Source: Xanthobacteraceae bacterium (GTDB lineage Bacteria; Pseudomonadota; Alphaproteobacteria; Rhizobiales; Xanthobacteraceae). Taken from it: a stretch of 64,000 bases of DNA. Each line of letters begins with the position of its first letter. Positions within the stretch are counted from its first letter, which is position 1. Below, one piece after another: positions 16,880 through 24,437 of this stretch. Under the pieces are notes generated by a model that did no database searches, was not told the origin of the DNA, and saw only the letters and a program-made list of their open reading frames with translations. The stretch covers positions 124,001 to 188,000 of the forward strand of contig JALHRD010000003.1 of assembly GCA_022841625.1 (NCBI GenBank). The letters run 5' to 3'. The position numbers and the translations under genes are program-made.

Positions 16880-17233
16880 CTAAATAATAGAGTCGGGCGG
16901 GCCGAACCCGAACACGCCGAAAAAGACCGGAGCAGCCGCTTTTAGGAACGCCACATCCGCATCCCCGATTTTTCCCGCGATGACCTGGTTTTCCAGCGTC
17001 GCCAGTTTGTCGAATCGCACAACCGACGGCGCCTTCAGCCCGTTCGCCGCATCCGGCTGGATGGAGACGGCATCGGGCATCTCCGCCGCGTGGGGCTTCG
17101 AAGTGATGAAGGCAAGCACCACATCGGCGCGCCGGGCATTGTCGTGCGAAACGACCAAAGCTGGACGAAGCTTGCCGCCCGAGAGATCGGTAAACGGGAA
17201 ACGGGTCAGAACAATGCTGCCGAATTCATACAT
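16880..17233 (-). CDS. MazF/PemK-like toxin, 117 aa
   Basis: Starts MYEFGSIVLTRFPFTDLSGG, then KLRPALVVSHDNARRADVVL, the PemK/MazF fold core in which the F-P-F-T-D loop and K-x-R-P-A-V/L are typical; MazF toxins are mRNA endonucleases. Length fits. The ATG overlaps the stop of the upstream antitoxin by eight bases (ATGTATGA), a common layout. A longer reading to 17320 exists but would lie inside the antitoxin gene. The pair lies between the two copies of the hydrolase end, in a scrambled region. Confidence 0.82.
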   Translation of the reverse strand: MYEFGSIVLTRFPFTDLSGGKLRPALVVSHDNARRADVVLAFITSKPHAAEMPDAVSIQPDAANGLKAPSVVRFDKLATLENQVIAGKIGDADVAFLKAAAPVFFGVFGFGPPDSII

Positions 17234-17438
17234 TCCGGGATCGAATATCCGACTCGCCGTACAGGTCCGGCTCATCCGCGAGGAAGTTGAACGCGCCACC
17301 CTGCTGCGCCATGCGCGCAAGTGGTATGTCGTTCAATGTTTCCACAACGGCGCGCACTCTCTGTTGGGCCGAAACGCCGCGCTTCTCGACTTCGTTGGAG
17401 AGCTTTCCCGCTTCGATGTTTTCAAGTACGTAACGCAT
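17226..17438 (-). CDS. Antitoxin partner of the MazF-like toxin, 70 aa
   Basis: A small protein, MRYVLENIEAGKLSNEVEKR, with C-terminal FNFLADEPDLYGESDIRSRN. The acidic, aromatic-containing tail with D-L-Y matches the toxin-neutralising ends of MazE-like antitoxins, but the family is not one I can name. AGGA lies seven bases before the ATG. Overlap with the toxin start implies coupled translation. Antitoxin identity rests on position, size and tail. Confidence 0.65.
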   Translation of the reverse strand: MRYVLENIEAGKLSNEVEKRGVSAQQRVRAVVETLNDIPLARMAQQGGAFNFLADEPDLYGESDIRSRNV

Positions 17439-17609
17439 AAATTTATCCTAGCCGTTTGACGGGGCCTCGGCAATCGGCGCCAGCGAGACTGATGTCGCCC
17501 TCAACTTCATTTCCCCAAACTCGCTGACCTGAGCCCCAAGTTTCATCCGCGATGAACTGTTGTTCTCAAATCTTACGCTGTATGCAAGTCATCGAAATGA
17601 GGGAGAACG

Positions 17610-17667
17610 GGAGCGGCGAAGGAAAACGAACCCTTGCATGCAGCCTGGGAAACTGCCGTTCTACGCC
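17610..17667 (-). pseudogene. tRNA-Gly(CCC) fragment without D arm
   Basis: On the minus strand this reads GGCGTAGAACGGCAGTTTCC, then CAGGCTGCATGCAAGGGTTC, then GTTTTCCTTCGCCGCTCC. It follows alphaproteobacterial tRNA-Gly(CCC): anticodon arm GGCAG-TTTCCCAGG-CTGC, T arm AAGGG-TTCGTTT-TCCTT and the 3' end CGCC-GCTCC. In the normal tRNA the tetranucleotide GTAG occurs before and after the D loop; here only one copy is left, as if the D arm had been lost by deletion between them. One base is missing in the acceptor. The comparison is from memory of the intact gene, which is not in the window. Confidence 0.6.
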
Positions 17668-17706
17668 TGTAAATCAATGACTTATACTAAGGCGCATAAT
17701 GTTTAA

Positions 17707-17803
17707 CCCGTCATGCCCGCGCTTGTCGCGGGCATCCACGTCTGAAAATCATGAGTCATATCAAAGTCGTGGATGGCCGGGACAAGCCCGGCCATGACGT
17801 GGG
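17707..17803. repeat. Rhizobial composite palindrome (GTCATGCCCGCG...GGCCATGACG)
   Basis: Outer arms CCGTCATGCCCGCG and GGCCATGACG enclose inner palindromes GCCCGCGCTTGTCGCGGGC and GGCCGGGACAAGCCCGGCC, with CCACG/CGTGG pairing between. This is a frequent spacer repeat in Bradyrhizobium-like genomes. Confidence 0.8.
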
Positions 17804-17865
17804 AAAGGGTGTCGATCTCAGCGAAAATTGGTATTATATTAGGCTTCACAAGCATTGACTCATCT

Positions 17866-17922
17866 CCGTCATCCTGAGGTGCGACCCCCGGCGAAAGCCG
17901 GGGGAGCCTCGAAGGATGACGG
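17866..17922. repeat. Rhizobial palindrome (CCGTCATCCTGAGG...GGATGACGG)
   Basis: Arms CCGTCATCCTGAGGTGC and GCCTCGAAGGATGACGG around a perfect hairpin CCCCCGGCGAAAGCCGGGGG. A second common Bradyrhizobiaceae spacer repeat. The rest of 17439-18058 has no gene that I can support. Confidence 0.8.
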
Positions 17923-18058
17923 TCAAGGTTTATGAAGTCTGGTATTAGCCGAAGTCTCTTGCCGCGCCGTGAGCCACAACGTGGCCATAGAAATTGTGGT
18001 GTCCCCAAAATGAACGGCAGCAGTGCTTATAAAGCGCTCGATGTGCTATACTATTCTT

Positions 18059-18280
18059 ATGGTCAAGACGCTTGAAATAGCGATCAGCAAGGTTTCGTCT
18101 TTGCCTGAGGCGGCGCAGGAACAGCTCGGGCGGGAAATCTTGGAGCGGATCGAGGCGCTGGCGCAGTTGCGTGCGGAAATCCAGATCGGCATTTTCGAAC
18201 TTGAAGCCGAGACGGGCGAGGCGCTCGATATAGAATCGGTCAACCGGGAAGCCCGCGCCGAGCATGCCAGAGAAGCGTAG
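18059..18280 (+). CDS. Orphan antitoxin-like protein, 73 aa
   Basis: MVKTLEIAISKVSSLPEAAQ, then EQLGREILERIEALAQLRAE and GEALDIESVNREARAEHARE. The N-terminal helix pair with L-P-E-A-x-Q is typical of small antitoxins that precede RelE/ParE-type toxins. Its last codons overlap an ATG that opens MPEKRRKVVWAP, the usual start of such a toxin, which is then cut off. So the antitoxin seems to be left without its partner. TATACTAT lies only a few bases before the ATG and could be a -10 element of a short-leader transcript. Confidence 0.55.
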   Translation: MVKTLEIAISKVSSLPEAAQEQLGREILERIEALAQLRAEIQIGIFELEAETGEALDIESVNREARAEHAREA

Positions 18281-18301
18281 AAAGGTTGTTTGGGCGCCAA
18301 C
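18264..18301 (+). pseudogene. 5' stub of a RelE/ParE-like toxin gene
   Basis: ATG at 18264 overlaps the antitoxin end and encodes MPEKRRKVVWAP, resembling the start of ParE-type toxins (basic residues, then V-V-W-x-P/R). After that the frame reads TGPSIRPAGSVTKPAQY, which shows no toxin features and runs into the 3' flank of the hydrolase gene. A break near 18300 is inferred. Confidence 0.5.
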
Positions 18302-18343
18302 TGGCCCATCGATCCGCCCGGCCGGCAGCGTCACCAAACCGGC

Positions 18344-19225
18344 TCAGTACGTTTCAATAAATCCACTGATTCTTGCAATCGTATCCCCATCGTCCAACAA
18401 CGGCGCATGGCCCTGGTCGGGCACCTCGACTGCGACCAGGTCGGGCCGGCGGGCGCGCATGGCCGCGACGGTCTCGGCCGACAGGATGTCGGAATTGGCG
18501 CCGCGAATCACCATCAGCGGCACCGCGGCAAGCGCATCGAACTGCGGCCACAGCGATGGCAGCGCGCGGGTCATGCTGACGCCCTTGAGCAGCCCTGCAA
18601 GCCTGGGATCGTAGCGCGGCTTGAACGAACCGTCCCGCCGCTCAAAAGTGCGCCGCGTAAACTGCGCCCATTGCTCCGGGCTCAGTTTTGGAAATTGCGC
18701 TCCGAACAGCTGTCGCAGAATCGCGGTTGCGTCGTCGAAGCTCTTGGGCTGCGGCAGTCGGCCGAGATAGCTTTTGATTCGAAACAGTCCTTTGGGCTCG
18801 ATCGCCGGCCCGATGTCGTTGAGCACAACGCCGGCGATCGCTCCGGGCCGGGCGGCTGCCAGCAGCATGGCGAGGATCCCGCCACGTGAGGTTCCGACCA
18901 ACACCGCTGGCGCGATTTCGAGCGCGGTCAGCACCGCCAGGAAATCGGCCAGTTCGGTGGTGAGGGTGTAGTTGGCGGGATTGCGGTCATAGTCCGATTG
19001 GCCGCGGCCGCGATAGTCGATAGCCAGCACCGGGCGCGCCCGCTCCGGGTCATTGGCCAGCGCGGTCGCCAGCGCGTCAAAATCGTCAGCGGTGCGGGCG
19101 AGGCCCGGCAGGCACACCACCGGCCGCCGCCGGTTTCCGGGGGCGCCATAACGCCGCACATGCAGCCGCAGTCCATCGGGGGCTGACACGAATAGATCGG
19201 TGCCGGTGTCATGCGGTGCGTTCAT
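18344..19225 (-). CDS. Alpha/beta-fold hydrolase, 293 aa
   Basis: A cytosolic hydrolase of the haloperoxidase / lactonase-like type: RRPVVCLPGLARTADDFDAL (oxyanion region), VLAIDYRGRGQSDYDRNPAN, the nucleophile elbow VLVGTSRGGILAML (G-T-S-R-G), the acid in [12 protein letters not shown] and the His in [12 protein letters not shown]. The strand before the elbow and the D-Y-R-G-R-G-x-S motif point to the homoserine lactonase / enol-lactonase kind, but the substrate is unknown. ATG at 19225 is taken as start; a GTG at 19243 in frame is possible. Its 3' end is duplicated at 16412-16579. Confidence 0.87.
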   Translation of the reverse strand: MNAPHDTGTDLFVSAPDGLRLHVRRYGAPGNRRRPVVCLPGLARTADDFDALATALANDPERARPVLAIDYRGRGQSDYDRNPANYTLTTELADFLAVLTALEIAPAVLVGTSRGGILAMLLAAARPGAIAGVVLNDIGPAIEPKGLFRIKSYLGRLPQPKSFDDATAILRQLFGAQFPKLSPEQWAQFTRRTFERRDGSFKPRYDPRLAGLLKGVSMTRALPSLWPQFDALAAVPLMVIRGANSDILSAETVAAMRARRPDLVAVEVPDQGHAPLLDDGDTIARISGFIETY

Positions 19226-19297
19226 GCGGGTCTCTCTGCTCACTCCGCCAAAGCGTGATCTGATGAGATATGCTCAGGGCGAGCCGCAAACTTCGGC

Positions 19298-19437
19298 GAC
19301 CCTCCCCTGGAGGGGGAGGGTCGACTGCCGAACGAGCGTAGCGAGTGAGACAGTCGGGGTGGGGTGACCGTGATGCGGCTTGATTCACCCCACCCCGCTC
19401 GCTTCGCTCGCGACCCTCCCCCTCCAGGGGAGGGTGA
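19298..19437. repeat. Long rhizobial inverted repeat (ACCCTCCCCTGGAGGGGGAGGGT type)
   Basis: ACCCTCCCCTGGAGGGGGAG and, 120 bases on, CGACCCTCCCCCTCCAGGGG form the outer arms. Inner arms are GGGGTGGGGTGA and TCACCCCACCCC, and CGAGCGTAGCGAG / CTCGCTTCGCTCG. This large palindromic repeat is common between convergent genes in related genomes; here it lies upstream of the hydrolase and downstream of slt. Confidence 0.8.
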
Positions 19438-19495
19438 CAGAGCAAGCGGCTTGCAACCAGAATCCAATTCATTGGAATTCGATTAACTGCGTCGT

Positions 19496-21754
19496 TCAAT
19501 TCGCACCGCCACCACGCCGCAGATCGGCTTCGATCATCAGGCTATCGCCGCCGCCGAAGCGAATGCGGTAGACCTGCATGTTCTCCATCACCCGCTGGAC
19601 GTAGTTGCGGGTTTCCGAAAATGGAATCCGCTCGACCCAATCGACCGGATCGACTTTGGGGTCGCGCGGATCGCCGTAACGCTCCACCCAATCGCGAATC
19701 CGGCCGCGGCCGGCATTGTAGCCCACAAAGGCGAGCACATAAGAGCCGCGGAAATCCGCCAGCAGGTCGCCGAGTTCGGCGGCGCCGAGCTGCACATTAT
19801 AGACCGGATCGGACAGGAGCTTGCTTTCGTTGAAGGCGACATTGAACTTCTTGGCGACATAGCGGCCCGCCGCCGGTGTTACTTGCATCAGTCCCATGGC
19901 GCGGGCGGTGGAGATCGTTCGCTGATCGAACGTGCTTTCCTGCCGGGCAATGGCATAGACCAGGGGCTTCTCCACCGCCGGGCCGATCGCACTGTAGCTC
20001 GGCATGCCGATGGTCGGAAAAGCATATTGCTCGAGCGGCAGTCCGCGCCCGAGCGCGGCCTTGCCGAGCAGCAAAGCTGCACGCGCATCGCCATTGCGGG
20101 TGGCGACTTCGCCGATGGCGGCAAGCGCCGCGGCGTCGTTGGAGCGGTCGCCGAGATCGGCGGCAGCGCCAGCGACCATATCCCGCTGTCCGACGGCGTA
20201 GAGCAGTTCGATCGCGCGCACAAGTTCATGCGAAGCGCGCCGCGGCGGCGGCGAACGCAGCGCAATGTTGCGCAGGCCGAGCCGCGCGCCGGCAAGCTGG
20301 CCGTAATAGGCGGTCGGATGCTGCGCCGCCGCTTGATAGTGCGTGCGCGCCTCGGCATTGCGGCCCTGCGCCTCGTGCGCGCGGCCTTGCCAATAATGCG
20401 CGCGGGCGAGCGTGATTGTGTGATTGGTGCCGTCGGGGATGCGGGCGAAATGCGTGAGCGCGGTCGCGGGGTCGTTGAGGAAACGCAGCGCAATCCAGCC
20501 GGCGGTGAATTGATGTTCGGCGCGGTAGTTCTCGCGCTTCGGCGGCGTTGCGTCGCGGGCGATGCGGTAGGCTTTGGCTGGCTCGCCCAGGTCCAGCATC
20601 TTGCGCGCCGAAAGCCGGCGTTCGATCCACCATTGATCGGTATCGATCGCCTGTGAAGGGTCGCGCGGCGCCGAGAGGATCAGATCGCCGGCTTCGGCGG
20701 GTCGGTCGGCGCGCCGCAGCCATTGCGCCAGACTGAAGGTGTAGCCGAGATCGCGCCGCGCCGCGGTTGGCACGGCGTCGAGCGCAGCCTTGGCATTGCC
20801 GGCCTTCTTGAACACCGCGATGCGCGCCTTGGCGATCGCCGGTGCGTTGCCGCCGGCGCGACTGGCGCTGCGTAGCGCGCCATCGGCATCCTCCGCATAA
20901 AGCCGCATGTCCATGCGCGCTTTGTGGTCATCGGCCGTGAGTAGCCCGCCGAAAGTCTCGATCGCCCGCGCCTCGACATCAGCCCCCAGCGATTCATGGC
21001 GCCAGGCGTCGCGCAGCAGCGTTTGCGCGCCGGCGCGATCGCCCTGCGCGAGGAGCGCGCGCGCCAGTGTGAACTGGCCTCTGGCCGAAAGCGGCGCCTG
21101 CTTGGCAAAATAGGCGCGGATTTGGCCATGGTCCGGTTGTTCGGTCCACATCATCGCTTCGGCGCGCCGGCGCAGCATGCCGACGCTCGGCCAAGTCGGA
21201 TTGGCACCAATGAAGGCAAGGTAGCGCGAAGAGCTGACGCCATTGTTGTCGCTGCGCAGAATCGCCCACTCGACCAGCTTGCGCGCGACCGGATCCTGGA
21301 TGTTCTGCTGAATGCCGGTGGCCTGGCTGGCGCGGCCGGCCCGGGCATGTTCGATCGCTTGTTTGACGGCGGCAATGTCAGTTGCGGATATTCCCGCCGG
21401 CGCCGGCTGCGCCTCGGTCGCTGCGGCGGGCTTGTTGGATGCGGTGGCTTTCCCCTTCTTGTTGTCCTTTTTGGCGGATTCGAGCTTTTTCTCCTTGGAC
21501 TTTTTTGCCTCAGGCTTTTTCGCTTCGGATTTGGCCTTGGTGTCCTTCTTGCTCTTGCTGGCTTTGTCTTTGTTCGCCTTGTCCTTAGCTGCGTCCTTAG
21601 CTGCGTTCTTGGCGGCATCCTTGACCGCATCCTTGGCGGCTGCGCCTGCTTTGGCCTTGGCGGCCGGGTTGTCGGACTGCGCGTCAGCGGTCGCTTGCAG
21701 TCCAATTGCTGCAATGCCGGCAATTAGCAGGGCTATCAGCGGTCCTCTGGTCAA
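19496..21754 (-). CDS. Soluble lytic murein transglycosylase, 752 aa
   Basis: A periplasmic enzyme that cleaves peptidoglycan to 1,6-anhydromuropeptides. Signal peptide LTRGPLIALLIAGIAAIGL (TTG start), then an unusual Lys/Ala low-complexity stretch (about residues 26-110, for example KDAAKNAAKDAAKDKANKDK), an alpha-superhelical middle with repeated helix pairs, and a C-terminal SLT domain: YAIARQESTFDQRTISTARA with the catalytic Glu, MGLMQVTPAAGRYVAKKF, VYNVQLGAAELGDLL and VLAFVGYNAGRGRI. Length fits Slt with the extra linker. The basic linker may bind glycans or the wall. No ATG lies near the signal peptide, so TTG is accepted. Confidence 0.93.
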   Translation of the reverse strand: MTRGPLIALLIAGIAAIGLQATADAQSDNPAAKAKAGAAAKDAVKDAAKNAAKDAAKDKANKDKASKSKKDTKAKSEAKKPEAKKSKEKKLESAKKDNKKGKATASNKPAAATEAQPAPAGISATDIAAVKQAIEHARAGRASQATGIQQNIQDPVARKLVEWAILRSDNNGVSSSRYLAFIGANPTWPSVGMLRRRAEAMMWTEQPDHGQIRAYFAKQAPLSARGQFTLARALLAQGDRAGAQTLLRDAWRHESLGADVEARAIETFGGLLTADDHKARMDMRLYAEDADGALRSASRAGGNAPAIAKARIAVFKKAGNAKAALDAVPTAARRDLGYTFSLAQWLRRADRPAEAGDLILSAPRDPSQAIDTDQWWIERRLSARKMLDLGEPAKAYRIARDATPPKRENYRAEHQFTAGWIALRFLNDPATALTHFARIPDGTNHTITLARAHYWQGRAHEAQGRNAEARTHYQAAAQHPTAYYGQLAGARLGLRNIALRSPPPRRASHELVRAIELLYAVGQRDMVAGAAADLGDRSNDAAALAAIGEVATRNGDARAALLLGKAALGRGLPLEQYAFPTIGMPSYSAIGPAVEKPLVYAIARQESTFDQRTISTARAMGLMQVTPAAGRYVAKKFNVAFNESKLLSDPVYNVQLGAAELGDLLADFRGSYVLAFVGYNAGRGRIRDWVERYGDPRDPKVDPVDWVERIPFSETRNYVQRVMENMQVYRIRFGGGDSLMIEADLRRGGGAN

Positions 21755-21994
21755 AGTCCCTATTCTCCCCGCAACGCGGCGAAGGTCGCGCTACCGCTGA
21801 GTGTCTTCGATTGATAAGATTGATAAAGCACTAATCCGCCGAGGCCACGACCATAGCCTCGACCGCGGCGAAAGCGGGGCGGGACGACGGTTCTCACCGG
21901 CTTTCGTTGTCGCAGCCGAGGGTTTATCAAGGGGGCCGAGGCCGATGATCGACCGAGCGGCGGACCTACCCCGGGGGTATCCGCGGGGCAGGGG

Positions 21995-22142
21995 CTAATG
22001 CCGCCGATTTGAAGTTCCTGCTGCGGAACCTAAAGTCGAAAAATGGCATTAGATTCAGAGAGTTGTTAGCGCCCTTTGGTTTTCGAAGTTCATGCTGGTA
22101 ATTACTATAATGGTTCACGAGTTTCGGAAACGGGGCACTGGC
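21995..22142. repeat. CTAG-type palindromic elements, two eroded copies upstream of dapA
   Basis: First copy 21995-22052: CTAATGCC, CGATTTGAAGTTCC against GGAACCTAAAGTCG, GGCATTAG. Second copy 22066-22142: TTAGCGCCC, GGTTTTCGAAGTTC against ACGAGTTTCGGAAAC, GGGGCACTGGC. Both keep the plan of the complete copies but with mismatches. The spacer 21755-21994 otherwise shows only a short direct repeat GATTGATAA (21811-21829). Confidence 0.65.
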
Positions 22143-22156
22143 CAGAGGATCCGTTT

Positions 22157-23047
22157 ATGACCGCCAAGACGCGCTTTCGAGGATCGTTTACGGCGCTGGT
22201 CACCCCGTTCAAGAACGGCGGGCTCGATGAGGCCGGTTTCCGTGGGCTGGTGGATTGGCAGATCGCTGAGGGCACCAATGGGTTGGTGCCGGTTGGTACC
22301 ACCGGCGAAAGTCCGACGCTCGATCACGACGAACATAAGCGGGTGGTGGAATGGTGTGTCGATCAGGCCAAGGGCCGGGTTCCTGTGGTCGCGGGCGCGG
22401 GGTCGAATTCGACCGCGGAGGCGATTGAACTGTCGCGGCATGCCGAAAAGGCCGGCGCGAGCGCGGTCCTGATTGTGACGCCTTATTACAACAAGCCGAC
22501 CCAGGACGGACTCTACAGTCACTTCAAGGCGATCAATGATGCCATCGGCATACCGATCATCATTTATAACATTCCCGCGCGCTCGGTGGTCGACATGTCG
22601 GTCGAGACCATGACGCGGCTGTTCGAGCTGAAGAATATCGCCGGCGTCAAAGACGCGACCGCCAACATGGTGCGGGTCTCGCAGCAGCGCGCCGCCATGG
22701 GCGTGGAGTTCAACCAGCTTTCGGGCGAAGACGCGACCGCGCTCGGTTTCATGGCGCATGGCGGCCACGGCTGCATTTCGGTGACATCGAATGTGGCGCC
22801 GCGGTTGTGCGCTGATTTCCAAGTCGCGTGCTTGCGCGGCGACTATTCCGCAGCGTTGCAAATTCAGGACAAGTTGATGCCGTTGCATAACGCATTGTTT
22901 GTCGAAACCAATCCGTCGCCCGCCAAATATGCCCTGTCGTTGCTGGGGCGATGTTCGGACGGTGTCCGCCTGCCGCTGGTTACCGTTGCCGACAAGACCA
23001 AAGCCGCGGTGCATGATGCCATGGTGCATGCCGGGCTGATCAATTAA
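22157..23047 (+). CDS. dapA: 4-hydroxy-tetrahydrodipicolinate synthase
   Basis: A 296-residue aldolase-fold enzyme condensing pyruvate and aspartate semialdehyde in lysine and diaminopimelate synthesis. Seen: [20 protein letters not shown], the pyruvate-binding [31 protein letters not shown] with the triad Tyr, [14 protein letters not shown], and the Schiff-base Lys in [15 protein letters not shown] at 22157 follows AGAGGA; an upstream in-frame start at 22076 would place coding sequence inside a hairpin repeat and is rejected. Confidence 0.96.
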   Translation: MTAKTRFRGSFTALVTPFKNGGLDEAGFRGLVDWQIAEGTNGLVPVGTTGESPTLDHDEHKRVVEWCVDQAKGRVPVVAGAGSNSTAEAIELSRHAEKAGASAVLIVTPYYNKPTQDGLYSHFKAINDAIGIPIIIYNIPARSVVDMSVETMTRLFELKNIAGVKDATANMVRVSQQRAAMGVEFNQLSGEDATALGFMAHGGHGCISVTSNVAPRLCADFQVACLRGDYSAALQIQDKLMPLHNALFVETNPSPAKYALSLLGRCSDGVRLPLVTVADKTKAAVHDAMVHAGLIN

Positions 23048-23107
23048 CGTTGCGGTCAAGGGCGGGATTCCGCCGAGAGCGTGTCAGTCGAAAAAAGGGG
23101 GATAACA

Positions 23108-23530
23108 ATGTTGGACGATTTCAAGAAATTCGCGATGCGGGGCAATGTGGTCGATCTCGCGGTCGGCGTCATCATCGGCGCGGCGTTTGGCGCCATCGTC
23201 TCGTCGCTGGTCGCCGACATCATCATGCCGATCATCGGCGCGGTGACCGGCGGCGTCGATTTCTCGAACTATTTCGTCAAGCTGTCATCCAAGGTCACGG
23301 CCGATAGCTTGGTGGAGGCGAGAAAGCAGGGCGCGGTGTTGGCCTGGGGCAATTTTGCGACCATTGTCATCAACTTTGTGATTATCGCGTTTGTCCTGTT
23401 CCTGGTGATCCGGGCGATTACGCGGATGCAAAAGAAGGCGGAGGAAGCCCCGCCGGCGCCCGCTAAGCCATCGCCGGAGGTCGAACTGCTGACCCAGATC
23501 CGCGATACGCTGAAGTCGCAGAGCCGGTGA
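23108..23530 (+). CDS. mscL: Large-conductance mechanosensitive channel
   Basis: A 140-residue inner-membrane channel that opens under osmotic downshock. N-terminal amphipathic [22 protein letters not shown]1 with the gate glycines [40 protein letters not shown]2 [20 protein letters not shown] and the C-terminal helix bundle [20 protein letters not shown] seven bases before the ATG at 23108 decides the start. Just downstream lies an array of four hairpin elements. Confidence 0.95.
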   Translation: MLDDFKKFAMRGNVVDLAVGVIIGAAFGAIVSSLVADIIMPIIGAVTGGVDFSNYFVKLSSKVTADSLVEARKQGAVLAWGNFATIVINFVIIAFVLFLVIRAITRMQKKAEEAPPAPAKPSPEVELLTQIRDTLKSQSR

Positions 23531-23537
23531 GGTTGCT

Positions 23538-23615
23538 CTAGTGTGGCGGTTCAGAAGTCCGCACCATTCTCGCGGCGAGTCCGAATAGCGGACTTCTGAA
23601 CCAAAGCCACACTAG
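23538..23615. repeat. CTAG-type hairpin element a (array of four)
   Basis: CTAGTGTGGC, GGTTCAGAAGTCCGC; then GCGGACTTCTGAACC, unpaired AAA, GCCACACTAG. Both ends are intact CTAG. First member of the array between mscL and smpB. Confidence 0.85.
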
Positions 23616-23628
23616 ACTCAATGAGTTG

Positions 23629-23796
23629 CTAGTGGAGTGGATTTGACATTCGCTACCCACCTGGCAGCGAGCACGCGATGCGAATGTCAAATCCAAAACT
23701 CCACTAACAGCCTATACTTGCTAGTGGTCCTTTGATTCTAACATTCGCAAAATCGCTCGCGGAAATGGGATGCGAATGTTAGAATTGGACCACTAG
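23629..23796. repeat. CTAG-type double hairpin (elements b and c), near-identical to 41709-41876
   Basis: Element b, 23629-23706: CTAGTGGAGT, GGATTTGACATTCGC; GCGAATGTCAAATCC, AAA, ACTCCACTA. Element c, 23721-23796: CTAGTGGTCC, TTTG, ATTCTAACATTCGCA; TGCGAATGTTAGAAT, T, GGACCACTAG, so c carries its bulge on the opposite arm and is in inverse orientation. The 168-base unit differs from the copy at 41709 at only five positions. Confidence 0.9.
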
Positions 23797-23867
23797 TGTC
23801 CTTCGATTCCGAAGTTCGTAAACGAGGCCGCCGCGAAATGATACGAACTTCGGAATCGGGACACTAA
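23793..23867. repeat. CTAG-type hairpin element d, ending just before smpB
   Basis: CTAGTGTCC, TTC, GATTCCGAAGTTCGTA; TACGAACTTCGGAATC, G, GGACACTAA. It shares its left CTAG with element c. The smpB start codon lies seven bases after it, so its right arm abuts the smpB ribosome site. Confidence 0.85.
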
Positions 23868-23873
23868 GCGGAT

Positions 23874-24347
23874 ATGGCGGCGAAACCGGATCGCAAACTC
23901 AAAGTCGTCGCCGACAACCGCCGGGCGCGCTACAATTATGAGATTGGCGAGACTGTCGAGGCGGGCATTGCGTTGACCGGCACCGAGGTCAAGGCGCTGC
24001 GCCAAGGCAAGGCGACAATCGCCGAATCCTATGCCGATGCCCGCAGCGGCGAGTTCTGGCTCATCAATGCGAACATCCCAGAATATTTGCAGGGCGGGCG
24101 CTTCAACCACGCCCCGAAGCGGCCGCGCAAGCTGCTGTTGCACAAGCGCCAGATCGAGAAGCTCGCGGGCGCGGTCGATCGCGAAGGCATGACCATCGTG
24201 CCACTCAAGCTCTATTTCAATGAGAAGGGGCGGGCGAAACTTGAGATCGCCATTGCGCGCGGCAAGAAGCTGCACGACAAGCGCGAGACCGATCGCAAGC
24301 GCTCCTGGGAACGGGAACGCAGTCGGTTGTTGCGAAGCAAGGGCTAG
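23874..24347 (+). CDS. smpB: SsrA-binding protein SmpB
   Basis: A 157-residue partner of tmRNA in rescue of stalled ribosomes. Blocks: [60 protein letters not shown], the H-x-P-K-R-x-R-K-L-L motif [14 protein letters not shown], and the basic tail [20 protein letters not shown], which binds the mRNA channel. Length normal. Its own stop codon TAG is part of a CTAG that opens the next hairpin relic. The leader lies inside or next to a hairpin array. Confidence 0.96.
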   Translation: MAAKPDRKLKVVADNRRARYNYEIGETVEAGIALTGTEVKALRQGKATIAESYADARSGEFWLINANIPEYLQGGRFNHAPKRPRKLLLHKRQIEKLAGAVDREGMTIVPLKLYFNEKGRAKLEIAIARGKKLHDKRETDRKRSWERERSRLLRSKG

Positions 24348-24418
24348 CGCCGCCGATCTAAAGTTTCTCACTGCCGGCGGCAATTTCGGTTAGGAGCTTC
24401 GGAAACGGGGCATATAGC
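24344..24418. repeat. CTAG-type element, mosaic and eroded
   Basis: Starts with the CTAG that contains the smpB stop codon; left part GCCGCCGATCTAAAGTTTC resembles the arm at 10665, right part GAGCTTCGGAAACGGGGCA resembles the arm at 10576. The two halves no longer pair well, so it looks like a recombinant of two subtypes. Confidence 0.55.
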
Positions 24419-24437
24419 CCAAAAGCGGAGGACAGCG

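Noticed and set aside
16798-16884. A 28-codon frame with GAAGGAG before its ATG
   Set aside because: Most of it lies over a GGCTGGCCCCGGATTACGC-type rhizobial repeat and it resembles no protein; too weak to call.
19298-19437. Repeated GC-rich blocks that could suggest a CRISPR array
   Set aside because: They are one large inverted repeat without regular direct repeats or spacers, a known rhizobial spacer type.
22076-22156. Longer start for dapA
   Set aside because: It would code through a hairpin repeat and adds residues with no dapA homology; ATG 22157 has a ribosome site.
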